A DNA stretch of 36,458 nucleotides from Planctomycetota bacterium (GCA_021807595.1 JAKBCS010000041.1:1-36458), one strand, 5' to 3'. Shown: positions 27,359-36,118, counted from the first letter of the stretch. Translations and numbers: made by a program. The notes: generated by a model from the sequence alone, not told the origin.

Positions 27359-30300
27359 ATGCTTCGCACAAAAAAGATCGGCGTTGTGGTTTGGATGGCT
27401 CTGGCGAGCCTGTCCTGGTCCGGCTCCGCGCCGTGCGCGGCGGAGTCCGTTGCCGATCTGGCGACGCAGCGGGAAAAGCAAAGGCAAATCAAGTCCGAGA
27501 CCGACCGGCTCGTTCGCCGCGTCGAGACCACGATTCGCTTGCTCGAATACAACCGCCTCGACAAAACGGCGGAGAAACAACTGCTCGACCAAATGGCCGG
27601 GACGCTCGGCGGACTCAGCCGCGAACAGATGTTGCAACTCATCGCCGCCTTGGACAAAGCCGACAAGGCCGACGAAGCGACGCGCGAGGGGCACCTGAAG
27701 GAAGTCGAAACCCGGCACGAACAAATCGTCTTGGGTCTGAAAAGCCTGTTGGCGCGCTTCGACGCCATCAAGAGCATCGACGAGGCGGCGGAACGACTCG
27801 ACAAAATGGCCCGCGACGAACTCGATCACTATCTGCAAAACGTGCAAATGGCCTGGGAGGACGAGAACGCCGCCAAACTGCCCAAGAACGGCGACCTTCG
27901 CTTTCGGACCGAGAAGCTCGCCGGCGAAGAGACCTTCTTGCACCGCGATCTCAGCACCCTCCTCGCGCAGTTGGACGGGCTGAAAAAGTTGTTGCCGCCC
28001 GAACATGGGGATCGCCATCGCCGAATGGAAGCGGCCCTCCGATCGTCGAATTTGCTCGATAATCTGATCGCTGCCAGTCGTCATTTGCGTGGCTACGGCG
28101 CTCCGGTCGAGCGGCAACGACAGTGGCGCATGGCGGCGCAAATCCAATGGCAGGCGTGCGGCGAGATTCAAGAGTTGGCCCGTATTCTGCACGGTAATCG
28201 AGATCGCTTGTCCGCGCTGCGCGAGGCACGGCAAAAAGTGGAGCGCGCCATCGAGGATCAAGAAGGCGTGCAACAAACCACACGGACGACGCCGGAAATG
28301 GAAAAGCCCGATGCCAAACCCGCTGAATTGGCGGAGATGTACCTCTCGTGGGCGCGCGGAATGAGCAGTCGGCAAGCCAGTCTGGAGTTCGACGCTCGCG
28401 CCGTGCAAGCGGTGGTCTTGCCGCACGCCAAGGAACTGGCCCAGAAGTTCGATCCGCTCGAAAAGATTCTGCGCGAGGCGCAAAGCGCCGAACGCGGGCT
28501 GGGCGCGCGCGGTTCCGATGCGAGCAAGGCGATTCCACCACAAGACCGAGCGCTGAGCCTAATGAAAGCGATCCAAACCGAACTGGATCGTCTGCTCGCC
28601 GACGCGGAAAAAGCCCAAGCCGATCCGCTGGCCAATCTGAAAGACAAACTCGCCCAAGTCGAACAGATCATCAAGGAACAAAAAGATCTGCGCGATAAGG
28701 CGGACGAAGCCGGCAAGACCGAGCAAACCCAGCGCTTGCCCTATCTGGAACCGAAGCAAGAGGACTTGGGCAAGCGCACCGAAGATCTCGCCCGCCAACC
28801 CAGCGCGTCCAAACCGGAGACGAATAAGGCGCTCGACAAGGCCGCCAAGGCGATGGAACAGGCGACGAAACCGCTGAAGGACAAGGAGGCGGAACCGGCT
28901 GTGTCCAAGCAAGACGAGGCGCTCGGCAAGCTGGAAGAAGCCAAAAAGGAATTGGCCGAGCAAGTGGCCGAGATCGAGAAACGGCGCGACGAGATCGCCA
29001 AACTCGAAGACGCCGACCGCAAACTGGAAGAGATGATTAAGAAGGAAGGCAAAGTCGCCGACGAAGCCAAAAAGCCGGAGAAGACGGACGCCGACAAATT
29101 GGCCAAGGAGCAGGGCGAACTCACGCCGCAAACGAAGGAGTTGGGCAAAGAGTTGGAGAAGTCCGCGCCGGAAGCGGCCAAGCACGTCGAGGACGGTGCC
29201 AAGCACATGGAAGCCGCCAAAAACGATCTCGATAAGAAGCAATTGCCGCCCGCCGCCCAGAAAGCGGACAAGGCCGTCGAGAAATTGAAGGAGGCCCAAA
29301 AAGCGGTGGCCAAGGCGCTCGATGAGAAAAAGGGGGCCGAAGCGGCAGAGCAAGCGGCGATGCAGTCCGAAGTCGATCCGTCCAACGCGGCCGAGCAGGT
29401 GGCCAAAGCGTTGGAACAGACCGAACAAGCGGCCAAGGACTCGGCTGCCGCCAAAGAGAAAATGGCGGGCAAACCTCAAGAGGCCAAACCGAACCTGGCC
29501 AAGCTGCAAAAGCAAGTGGCCGAGAAGGCCGACAAGGTAGACGCGCCGCAAGCCAAGCAACCGGCCCGCGAGGCGGCGGAAGCCTTGGAGAAAGGCGATC
29601 TGAAAAAGGCTCTGGAGGAACAGAAGAAAGCGCTCGGCGAGCTGCAAGATGCCGCTCAAAAGAAAGGCGAGCAAGGCGAAGCTCCGGAAGGCGCGCCCAT
29701 GCCCGACGAAGCCAAGAACGCCGGTGAATTGGCCCAAGCGCAGAAGGAACTCATGGAAGCGACCAAGGCGTTGGCCAAGTCGGAAGCCGCCAACAAAGCC
29801 GCCGAGGCTGCGCTGGCGCAAGCCCAGGCCCAAGCACCGTCCATCGTGAAGCCTCAACTGCAAAAAGCCGGTGAGAAACTGGCTCAAGCTGCTCAGAAGT
29901 TGCAACAGGGCGAAGCCCAACCTGCCAACGACGGGCAGATGGAAGCGGCCGAGCAGCTGAAGCAGGCATTGCAAACCCTGAACTCGGCCATGGCACAAGC
30001 CGGCGAGAAAGGCGAGGGCGAAGGGGAAGGAGAAAAGCCCGGACAGGGTGAAGGCCAAGGGGAGAAACCCGGTCAAGGACAAGGGGAGAAGCCCGGACAA
30101 GGACAAGGGGAGAAGCCCGGACAAGGACAAAAACCGGGGCAAGGCCAAGGAGAGAAGCCCGGCAAGAGCCAAGAAAAGAACGAAAGCCGCGGCAGCGGCA
30201 ACCGCGTCGCCGACGGTCAGAAGAACAACGCTCCCTCGCGTCTCAACGACGGTCGCGGCGACGGGACATTCCTCCATCTGCCGCCGCGCCAGCGCGAACT

Positions 30301-30418
30301 CATCAAACAGGCGCTCAATGAGAAGATGCCGCCCGAATACGCCGCGATGATCCAGCAATACTATATCAACATCGCACGCGGGAAACCGGCATCCGCACCG
30401 GCGAAACCGAAGCCATGA
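27359..30418 (+). CDS. Secreted 1019-aa coiled-coil protein with GQGQGEKP repeats
   Basis: A signal peptide (1-28, KKIGVVVWMALASLSWSGSA) leads to about 850 residues that are almost entirely helical and rich in Lys, Glu, Ala and Gln, with long heptad-like stretches (for example about 415-860). Next is a low-complexity block of GQGQGEKP units (about 884-940), then a conserved-looking end FLHLPPRQRELIKQALNEKM through PPEYAAMIQQYYINIARG (about 970-1008). That last motif is similar in style to the ends of planctomycete DUF4175 proteins. A long rod that spans the periplasm and ends in a small docking domain is the simplest reading. Seven bases of spacing follow GAGGAG, and the start was chosen because the signal peptide begins there. 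The next gene starts 41 bases downstream. No specific function can be assigned. Confidence 0.82.
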   Translation: MLRTKKIGVVVWMALASLSWSGSAPCAAESVADLATQREKQRQIKSETDRLVRRVETTIRLLEYNRLDKTAEKQLLDQMAGTLGGLSREQMLQLIAALDKADKADEATREGHLKEVETRHEQIVLGLKSLLARFDAIKSIDEAAERLDKMARDELDHYLQNVQMAWEDENAAKLPKNGDLRFRTEKLAGEETFLHRDLSTLLAQLDGLKKLLPPEHGDRHRRMEAALRSSNLLDNLIAASRHLRGYGAPVERQRQWRMAAQIQWQACGEIQELARILHGNRDRLSALREARQKVERAIEDQEGVQQTTRTTPEMEKPDAKPAELAEMYLSWARGMSSRQASLEFDARAVQAVVLPHAKELAQKFDPLEKILREAQSAERGLGARGSDASKAIPPQDRALSLMKAIQTELDRLLADAEKAQADPLANLKDKLAQVEQIIKEQKDLRDKADEAGKTEQTQRLPYLEPKQEDLGKRTEDLARQPSASKPETNKALDKAAKAMEQATKPLKDKEAEPAVSKQDEALGKLEEAKKELAEQVAEIEKRRDEIAKLEDADRKLEEMIKKEGKVADEAKKPEKTDADKLAKEQGELTPQTKELGKELEKSAPEAAKHVEDGAKHMEAAKNDLDKKQLPPAAQKADKAVEKLKEAQKAVAKALDEKKGAEAAEQAAMQSEVDPSNAAEQVAKALEQTEQAAKDSAAAKEKMAGKPQEAKPNLAKLQKQVAEKADKVDAPQAKQPAREAAEALEKGDLKKALEEQKKALGELQDAAQKKGEQGEAPEGAPMPDEAKNAGELAQAQKELMEATKALAKSEAANKAAEAALAQAQAQAPSIVKPQLQKAGEKLAQAAQKLQQGEAQPANDGQMEAAEQLKQALQTLNSAMAQAGEKGEGEGEGEKPGQGEGQGEKPGQGQGEKPGQGQGEKPGQGQKPGQGQGEKPGKSQEKNESRGSGNRVADGQKNNAPSRLNDGRGDGTFLHLPPRQRELIKQALNEKMPPEYAAMIQQYYINIARGKPASAPAKPKP
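30011..30160 (+). repeat. Short tandem repeats coding GQGQGEKP
   Basis: Inside the coiled-coil gene, units of mainly 24 bases repeat in tandem: 30071-30094, 30095-30118 and 30137-30160 are near-identical, with a 30-base variant at 30041-30070 and an 18-base short unit at 30119-30136. All length changes are multiples of three and keep the frame, so the repeat number could vary between strains. Confidence 0.85.
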
Positions 30419-30458
30419 AGAATCCGGAATCGATTGTCTTTCGAGGAGGGAATCGACC

Positions 30459-30932
30459 GTGCGCTCGACGCTGGCCTTGCTTTTGCTCCTGGGCGCGGCC
30501 TATTTCCCGATCCATTCGGGAAGTAGCCGCGCCGCCGAGGACAATCCTTCCTCGAAAGAATCGGCGAATCGCACCGATCTCGATAAGATTCAGGGAGCCT
30601 GGACTCTCTCCTCCGTTGAATTGGACGGGAGAGTCCTGCCTGGCCCCCTCGGGAAAGAAGAGATTGTCCTTGCCAAAGAAGGCAAAGTTCTCTTCAAAAC
30701 GCCGACCGCCGAACGGAGTGGCACGTTCGTGCTGGGAGACGACAAGAACCCCAAGACGATGGACCTCACTCTGTCCAAGGGAAAAGAGAAAGTCGTCTGG
30801 AGCGTCCTTTACGAAATCGAGGAAGACACCATGAAATGGGGCTTTTCCTCCGATTGGGGAAAGGGAAGTCGTCCAAAATCATTTAAGGACGGTAAACTGA
30901 TCGTCGTTCATCTCAAGCGACAAAGATCGTGA
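30459..30932 (+). CDS. TIGR03067-domain secreted protein
   Basis: A 157-aa protein with a signal peptide (about 1-27, RSTLALLLLLGAAYFP). The mature part matches the TIGR03067 domain common in planctomycetes, beginning DLDKIQGAWTLSSVELDGR and followed by strands with LGDDKNPKTMDLTL and a final GKLIVVHLKR. The domain is lipocalin-like in appearance and its function is not known. The start is GTG at 30459, supported by GAGGAGG seven bases before it. It is the last gene in the MoxR operon direction and may be co-transcribed with the coiled-coil gene 40 bases upstream. Confidence 0.88.
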   Translation: MRSTLALLLLLGAAYFPIHSGSSRAAEDNPSSKESANRTDLDKIQGAWTLSSVELDGRVLPGPLGKEEIVLAKEGKVLFKTPTAERSGTFVLGDDKNPKTMDLTLSKGKEKVVWSVLYEIEEDTMKWGFSSDWGKGSRPKSFKDGKLIVVHLKRQRS

Positions 30933-30951
30933 CGATCCATTCCACCTTCAC

Positions 30952-30971
30952 CCGGCAGTTCACGCTGCCGG
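30952..30971. terminator. Hairpin after the TIGR03067 gene
   Basis: CCGGCAG (30952-30958) and CTGCCGG (30965-30971) pair perfectly around a 6-base loop, 20 bases after the stop of the plus-strand gene. Converging transcription from the minus-strand gene at 31136 also reaches here. No T-run; a weak terminator candidate. Confidence 0.4.
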
Positions 30972-31135
30972 TTCGCCTAACAGTACAGCGCTACTCCAGC
31001 AAAGCGGAACGACGGAAGCTATTGTCCGTCATCGCTTTCGCCCCTCTGCTCTGACAATATGCCGAACATCTGATTAACCGTTCAGTAAGCGGCCATTTTC
31101 ATGGCTTCTGGGTGAACGAGAGTTCATGGCAACAC

Positions 31136-32479
31136 TCAGGGGGAGGGAGGTCGAGGCGAGGGCGCAGATGCCTTCCCCTTCCATTCGGCCGGCAGGTTCG
31201 CTTTCGTCTCGCGCAGTATTTCCAAGATGGCCCGGCGATCTTCCGCGGAAAGATGCGCGAACTTCTTGCTCGTGTCCTTGCCGCTCAACACTTCCCATAA
31301 GCGATGCAAGAGGTAATCCTTCACTGGCGACGGCAAAGCGTCGAATTGCTCGGAATAAATGGCATAGCTGCACGGATAGACGAACAAGCGCTTTTTCAAA
31401 TCGAATTGCCGCAACGAACGTCCCTTGCCATCGCACGGCCCGACTTTGGCGAACGCCTCGGCGAAACCCGATACCCCTTTTATCGGATCGGTCAATTGCG
31501 CTTCTTCGCAAAACAGCATGTACTCGACGACCGGATCGCCGGCGTTCTGGATGCGGCTGAGGGTACTCTCGGAACGATACCCCGCCGTTCGGCTCAGGGC
31601 TTTGTTGAACTCGATCTCGTCGCGCAGCGCGATGCGCGTTGAGAAGTTGGCGCGGGTGAGACGATTTTGCATCTCGGTTTGGTGTTCCATCACCATCAGG
31701 GCCACGATGTCGCTGTGCGGGGTCAGATACGGCTCGGTTCGGAAATAGCGATCCAGATGGGCGACATTGAGGTTCTCCGAATTGTCGATGTCGTCTGGGC
31801 GCGGATTGCCGCGTGCGATCAGATTGCCGAGGTGCATCTGTTTGCCGCTGTCGCCGCTGACGTACCATCCGCCCCAACGCTGCCGCAGCGGGCTGGAGTG
31901 GTCGATGCGATAAGTGCCCGAAGCCAAAAGCGGCATCCCCCCGTTGTCCGCGAACACCGAACGCACCAGGTGCCCCGGATAGCCCCGATTGAACGAGGAA
32001 GCGTGGCAGATCAAACAGTTGTCCGTTTGCCGGAGAAGCCGCGGGCGGTCGCTCTTCTTCTGACTCAGCGAGTAAAAAACCGCCCCGAGTTGCGGATCGA
32101 CGGCGGTAACTTCCAACACATCGCCCTTTTGGCAAAAGCCGACGTAGGCATCGTCGGCAAAGTATATGGCGCGCGGCGTGCGCGGATTGATGCGCTGGCG
32201 CTGCAAACTCGTTTTCGAGAACACCAACATTTGCGACGATTGCGGCACCTTCAACTCGCGCAGCAGCGAACGTAGATAGCCGCTCCCCTCTTCGTGGTTC
32301 AGTTTCGTTCGCCCGTCTTTGAGCCGTTCTTGCAATCGTTCGACGACATTGTTCGCCTGGGAAGTGCCGTACTCGATCGGCGGTCGGTCGAGATCCACGG
32401 CGCGGACGGAGGCAGGAAACAGAGTTAGCAGCAGGGCCATCGCATAGCGCCAGGATAAGGGGAGGCAACGTACTCGCAC
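31136..32479 (-). CDS. Secreted protein with a single CXXCH haem motif
   Basis: A 447-aa protein with a signal peptide (about 1-27, SWRYAMALLLTLFPASVRAV) and one haem c attachment site CLICH in RQTDNCLICHASSFNRGYPG. The surrounding region is not a recognisable small cytochrome c fold, and a distal Met cannot be assigned with confidence (GGMPLL and KQMHLG are candidates). The rest has Trp/Tyr-rich stretches such as RWGGWYVSGDSGKQMHLG and no other known domain. It resembles uncharacterised planctomycete proteins. It may transfer electrons in the periplasm. The start is GTG with AAGGAG eight bases upstream. It follows the ABC permease gene by 122 bases in the same direction. Confidence 0.8.
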   Translation of the reverse strand: MRVRCLPLSWRYAMALLLTLFPASVRAVDLDRPPIEYGTSQANNVVERLQERLKDGRTKLNHEEGSGYLRSLLRELKVPQSSQMLVFSKTSLQRQRINPRTPRAIYFADDAYVGFCQKGDVLEVTAVDPQLGAVFYSLSQKKSDRPRLLRQTDNCLICHASSFNRGYPGHLVRSVFADNGGMPLLASGTYRIDHSSPLRQRWGGWYVSGDSGKQMHLGNLIARGNPRPDDIDNSENLNVAHLDRYFRTEPYLTPHSDIVALMVMEHQTEMQNRLTRANFSTRIALRDEIEFNKALSRTAGYRSESTLSRIQNAGDPVVEYMLFCEEAQLTDPIKGVSGFAEAFAKVGPCDGKGRSLRQFDLKKRLFVYPCSYAIYSEQFDALPSPVKDYLLHRLWEVLSGKDTSKKFAHLSAEDRRAILEILRETKANLPAEWKGKASAPSPRPPSP

Positions 32480-32601
32480 GATCGAACTCCTTGACCCAAA
32501 GCCCGCCAGGAGGGAACAGCGGCGGATACAGAGGACATATGGATAAGTTTATCCAGAATGCAGGAGAAGTCAACTCCCCCCGTCAAAAAATGTCGATCTC
32601 C

Positions 32602-33561
32602 TCACCCCATTCCCCGCGCGCGCAGCCAGGGAGACAGGGCCAGGGATGCGACAAAGGCGCAGACGTTCAACAAGACAATTGTGCCGGGGAGGCCGAGTTG
32701 GTTTTTGGTACCGATGCCGATTTCCCAACTCACCCATTGGCCGACGAGACACCAAGTTAGGCTGAACGCGACGGTGCGCCAGAACAATTGGCGCATGTTG
32801 CGACTGAGGTTGATCGCCGTCGCCGCCGGGATGATGAGCAAGGCGTTGATGAGCAGCGCGCCGACGAAGCGCAAACACAGATTCACGGTCAGCGCCAAGA
32901 GGATGATGAAGAGATATTGCGCCGTTTGTACCGGCACGCGGCGCGACAGCGCCAGGCTCTGATTGAAGCTGGCCAGCAACAAATGATTGTAGATACCGGC
33001 GAGGAGCAGGAGCGCGATCGCAAGCAGCACGGCGAGGACGAGGATTTGCCCGCTGGACACGCGCAGGGGATCGCCGAAGAGGAAGTCTTCCAGGTTGAAG
33101 AGCGCGCGATTGCGCAGGAGATCGCGCAGGGCGGCGGCCAGACCGACCGCGCCGGCGAAGAAGACGCCGATGACCGTGTCGCTGCTCAGTCCGGTGCGCG
33201 TGCGTACCCAGACGATGCCGCAACCGGCCACGATGCCGAACACGGCCATGACCACTGTAACCCAATCCCAGAAGAAATCGTGTCCACCAGGCGAACCGAA
33301 CAGCAAAAAGAGAAAAAAGCCGATGCTGATGCCGGCAAAGGAGCAGTGCGCAAGCGCGTCGCTGAAGAAGGCCATGCGGCTTCCCACCACCAGCGAGCCG
33401 AGGGCGGCGCAGCACAAGCCGACCAGAACGGTGGCCAGCAACGAACGAATGTTGAAATCCCACGCGAAAAAGCTGTCCTGCGGAGCCAGACGGGTGCAAA
33501 AGTCGATGCCGCGATCGAGCCATTCAGAAGGGAACGAAGCGAACAGCAGCGTGCCAAACAT
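32602..33561 (-). CDS. ABC-3 family metal transporter permease (ZnuB/MntB-like)
   Basis: A 319-aa, very hydrophobic protein with about eight to nine predicted membrane helices. Family motifs are LGSLVVGSRMAFFSDALAHC, SFAGISIGFF and, later, the conserved FVGALLINALLIIPAATA. These are typical of the ZnuB/MntB/SitD-type permeases for zinc, manganese or iron import. The matching ATPase and binding-protein genes, usually adjacent, are absent here, so the metal cannot be guessed. The ATG at 33561 is preferred, with AAGGGG eight bases upstream; a TTG at 33597 is also open. A hydrophilic insert of about 25 residues (DRGIDFCTRLAPQDSFFAWD) precedes the first core helix. Confidence 0.9.
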   Translation of the reverse strand: MFGTLLFASFPSEWLDRGIDFCTRLAPQDSFFAWDFNIRSLLATVLVGLCCAALGSLVVGSRMAFFSDALAHCSFAGISIGFFLFLLFGSPGGHDFFWDWVTVVMAVFGIVAGCGIVWVRTRTGLSSDTVIGVFFAGAVGLAAALRDLLRNRALFNLEDFLFGDPLRVSSGQILVLAVLLAIALLLLAGIYNHLLLASFNQSLALSRRVPVQTAQYLFIILLALTVNLCLRFVGALLINALLIIPAATAINLSRNMRQLFWRTVAFSLTWCLVGQWVSWEIGIGTKNQLGLPGTIVLLNVCAFVASLALSPWLRARGMG

Positions 33562-33681
33562 GAAGGCGGCCCCTTGGGATTGCCGAATCGTCGGCAAGAG
33601 CTTCTCACTCCGTCATCCTATCGCAACGGGGTAAGAGCGTCTTTACGACGCGCATTTCTCGGCAATCCCCGCCCTTCGCAA

Positions 33682-34137
33682 CTAGATCGAAAACTCGTCC
33701 CTCTCGACGACAAAACAGGGCGAGAGTTCCAGCGGAGCTTGGACCGACGGAGCGCACGACGGCAACAGTTCGCGGAGTTGCTCGTCGAGCCGTTTCACCT
33801 CGGTTCCGAGACGGTGAAGCATGGCGTGGGAATCGGCGTCTGCCTCCTCAAGTTGTTCCCGGAGTAAATCGAGACTCAATGCCACCGTCTGCAGACGATT
33901 GTTCAGCACGCGGCGGATTCGCTTCAGGCGCGTTGCCGCGTCGCTTTCCCGCAGTGCAAATGCGTCGTTGACCGAGGCATTGCCGCGGAGCAACACTTCT
34001 TCGCGTAAAATCGTCACCGAAGCGGGCGCGTCGATGCCGAGACGAACGCCGTTGGGCTTGATGCCGACTACTTCAATCGTCACCGGCACGGTCGGCAACA
34101 CGATGCGTTCGTTGAGTTGACGGGCCAAGACTAACAT
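33682..34137 (-). CDS. csrA: CsrA-family regulator with long C-terminal helical extension
   Basis: Residues 1-55 are a CsrA domain (MLVLARQLNERIVLPTVPV, GVRLGIDAPASVTILREEVL), with Arg45 at the position of the RNA-contacting Arg44. CsrA normally ends near residue 60-75; here about 90 more residues follow. A helical part (about 66-125) contains RRVLNNRLQTVALSLDLLRE and a second helix LHRLGTEVKRLDEQLREL. It recalls the two-helix dimerisation hairpin of histidine kinases but without the phospho-His. A non-helical tail ends it. The start has AAGGAGGT eight bases upstream. CsrA binds GGA motifs in mRNA leaders to control translation; the extension may add a partner or oligomer surface. Confidence 0.88.
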   Translation of the reverse strand: MLVLARQLNERIVLPTVPVTIEVVGIKPNGVRLGIDAPASVTILREEVLLRGNASVNDAFALRESDAATRLKRIRRVLNNRLQTVALSLDLLREQLEEADADSHAMLHRLGTEVKRLDEQLRELLPSCAPSVQAPLELSPCFVVERDEFSI

Positions 34138-34677
34138 GTGTAGCTACCTCCTTGAGCCAAAAGCACTTCCTGACGAGAATCTCACACGCGGAGATTCCCT
34201 CCCATGTACAATTCGTGAATGGTTGATTCCCATTTGGCGGGTGTGTCTTGCCGGCGGGATGCTTCCTTGCGCACAAAAAAGAGTGGTAGTAAGTTCAACT
34301 TCGTGTTGAAACGTCCAATAGTAGATATTTATAGGAGCGTCGAGGGCAAAAGACAAGGGACGTAGGCGCGCGTTCACCAATTTTTTGCCGAACGACTCGG
34401 TTTGCATCGAACCCCGAACGACGTTACATTGAGTGAGTGGGTGGGGCTTACAAGGACTGGATCGTTGGAGCGCGATCTTGGCGAAAGTTGCCGAGCATCG
34501 GACGGCCGGCGTCACCGTCGTATGCGATCTCAATCGGATGACGGAACGATGCCACGTCTCTCGCAACGAAGAAGCGACACAGATCTTCTCGTCCGATCGG
34601 GAACGAACCGTCCCGGAAGCGTTGCCGGAATTGCGCCTACCCGTGAGGCGATTCTTCGAGTGATCCGAGGGATAGCG
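34138..34677. other. 540-base non-coding region between csrA and the B12-binding gene
   Basis: No convincing gene is seen on either strand. Around 34250-34345 the base composition is unusually AT-rich for the window, including TAGATATTTATAG, and probably holds promoters for the divergent genes. A perfect 6-bp inverted repeat TTCAAC-TTCGT-GTTGAA (34290-34306) sits in this part and could be an operator. The open frames in the region have amino-acid compositions unlike the neighbours and no recognisable family. Confidence 0.5.
34290..34306. promoter_or_regulatory. Palindromic operator-like site
   Basis: TTCAAC (34290-34295) and GTTGAA (34301-34306) are perfect inverted arms around a 5-base centre, about 155 bases upstream of csrA, next to the AT-rich segment. 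It may bind a dimeric regulator; this is not shown. Confidence 0.35.
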
Positions 34678-35088
34678 ATGACCGATTCCCCCCCCGTTCG
34701 CGTGGTTCTGGCCAAAGTCGGACTCGATGGCCACGACCGCGGCATTAAAGTGGTCGCCCGCGCCCTGCGCGACGCCGGGATGCAGGTGATCTATGCCGGA
34801 CTATGGCAGACGCCGGAAGCGGTGGTCCGAGCTGTGGCCGACGAGGACGCCGACTGGCTCGGATTGAGTCTCCTCAGCGGGGCGCACATGACGTTGGTGC
34901 CGCGCGTGCTGCAATTGCTGCGCGAGGCGGGGTTGGCGCACGTCGGCGTCCTGGTCGGCGGCATCATTCCGGAGGGCGACATTCCGAAATTGCGGCAAAT
35001 GGGCGTGGCGCGCATCTTCGGCCCCGGCACGTCGTTGCCGGAGATCGTGACCTTTCTCCAGGAGCGCAGCGGTGCCGGCCATGCTTGA
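34678..35088 (+). CDS. Cobalamin-binding protein (methylmalonyl-CoA mutase C-terminal type)
   Basis: A 136-aa protein equal to the B12-binding Rossmann domain of methylmalonyl-CoA mutase. The DxHxxG motif is Asp17-Gly-His19-Asp-Arg-Gly22 in [13 protein letters not shown], His19 being the lower axial cobalt ligand. SLLSGAHM and [11 protein letters not shown] supply the later cofactor contacts. As a separate protein it is like the small B12 subunit of two-part acyl-CoA mutases (for example ethylmalonyl- or isobutyryl-type) or a free-standing accessory; no large subunit gene is in this window. It overlaps the MeaB-like gene by 17 bases. The ATG at 34678 is used because the domain begins there, although the frame is open upstream. 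Confidence 0.9.
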   Translation: MTDSPPVRVVLAKVGLDGHDRGIKVVARALRDAGMQVIYAGLWQTPEAVVRAVADEDADWLGLSLLSGAHMTLVPRVLQLLREAGLAHVGVLVGGIIPEGDIPKLRQMGVARIFGPGTSLPEIVTFLQERSGAGHA

Positions 35089-35992
35089 AACGCTGTTGGA
35101 ACGCTTCCGCCAGGGCGACCGCTTAGCGCTGTCTCGGCTCCTCAGCACGGTGGCGCGCGGCGAACGCGTCGAAGAGATTCTCACCGGTGTCGGCGAACCG
35201 GCCAAACCGGCGCGCGTGGTCGCCTTCACCGGCAGCGGCGGCGTCGGCAAAAGCACCCTGGTCGGCAAGACGATTGAGACGATTCGCCTCCACGATCGCA
35301 GTGTCGCCGTGCTGGCTTGCGATCCGCAAAGTCCGCTGAGCGGCGGCGCGCTCCTCGGCGACCGCTTCCGCATGACGGCTCGACCCGACGACGACGGCGT
35401 CTTTATCCGCAGCCTCGCCGCCGCCGGAGGCCACGGAGCCTTGGCCGAGCATCTGCCCGCGCTCGTTCGCTTGTTGGAAGCGTTCGGCTTCGACGTGGTG
35501 CTGATCGAGACGGTAGGCGCGGGACAGGGCGACACCGTGGTGCGCGAATGGGTCGATGTCCTCGTTCTGCTCTTGCAGCCGGAAACCGGCGACGATTTGC
35601 AATGGGAAAAAGCGGGCCTGCTCGAAGTCGCCGACGCCATCGTCATTCATAAAGCCGATTTGTCCGGCGCGGACCGCGTCGAGGCGCAAGTGTTGGCCAC
35701 GCTCTCGTTGGGAACCGGGCCGGTCGCTCCCGTGTTGCGCGTCAGTTCGCGCACGGGTGCGGGACTGGCCGAGTTGTGGCAAACCATCGCCTCTCTACCC
35801 TTGCGTCGCGGTCGACAAAAGCGTGGGCGCGATTTGCTGCTACTGGCGCAACAGACCTTGACGGCCCGTTTTGCCGCCGCCGAGGCGCATCCCGAATTGC
35901 AACAACTCCTCGCCTCCTGGGAGCGAGGTACCGTAACCTCAACTCAGGCGGCGGCGGCATTATTGCGCCTGCTCCGCGACACCGATCGTTAA
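35072..35992 (+). CDS. meaB: MeaB/ArgK-type GTPase for B12-dependent mutase
   Basis: A 306-aa G3E-family GTPase with the MeaB layout: Walker [10 protein letters not shown] (54-62), the [20 protein letters not shown] segment (82-101), Walker B/switch [12 protein letters not shown] (146-157), and the base-specificity motif HKAD (193-196) where MeaB and relatives normally have NKAD. MeaB protects and reloads methylmalonyl-CoA mutase cofactor. The GTG start at 35072 is chosen because AGGAG is seven bases upstream; ATG at 35081 is the alternative. The 17-base overlap with the B12-binding gene shows translational coupling and supports the shared job. The C-terminal dimerisation arm is present ([20 protein letters not shown]). 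Confidence 0.9.
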   Translation: MPAMLETLLERFRQGDRLALSRLLSTVARGERVEEILTGVGEPAKPARVVAFTGSGGVGKSTLVGKTIETIRLHDRSVAVLACDPQSPLSGGALLGDRFRMTARPDDDGVFIRSLAAAGGHGALAEHLPALVRLLEAFGFDVVLIETVGAGQGDTVVREWVDVLVLLLQPETGDDLQWEKAGLLEVADAIVIHKADLSGADRVEAQVLATLSLGTGPVAPVLRVSSRTGAGLAELWQTIASLPLRRGRQKRGRDLLLLAQQTLTARFAAAEAHPELQQLLASWERGTVTSTQAAAALLRLLRDTDR

Positions 35993-36118
35993 CCGTACCG
36001 CACCGATACCCTCTCCCTGTCATCTTGCCGAGGAGCGAAGGACATTTGATCGCAAACGTGGATCGTCTTACCTCGGCATGCACGCTTGTCACAATTATCG
36101 ACGAGCGGGGTTGCGTAA

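Noticed and set aside
26465-28543. A 692-codon open frame on the minus strand
   Set aside because: It spans the boundary of two well-supported plus-strand genes, has no family likeness, and is explained by their high GC and codon bias.
30011-30160. Possible CRISPR-like or satellite array
   Set aside because: Units are contiguous without spacers, in frame, and code for GQGQGEKP inside a supported gene.
28559-30358. A 599-codon Leu/Phe/Gly-rich open frame on the minus strand
   Set aside because: It is the mirror of the Lys/Glu/Ala-rich coiled-coil gene; the apparent hydrophobicity is a product of that composition.
31074-32573. A 499-codon open frame on the minus strand overlapping the haem protein gene
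   Set aside because: Arg/Ala-rich shadow frame; the other frame has a signal peptide, CXXCH motif and ribosome site.
34433-34663. A 76-codon open frame on the plus strand
   Set aside because: No clear ribosome site or family; Arg-rich product typical of non-coding GC-rich sequence.
34144-34734. A 196-codon open frame on the minus strand ahead of csrA
   Set aside because: No recognisable family, composition unlike neighbouring proteins, and it runs across the start of the B12-binding gene.
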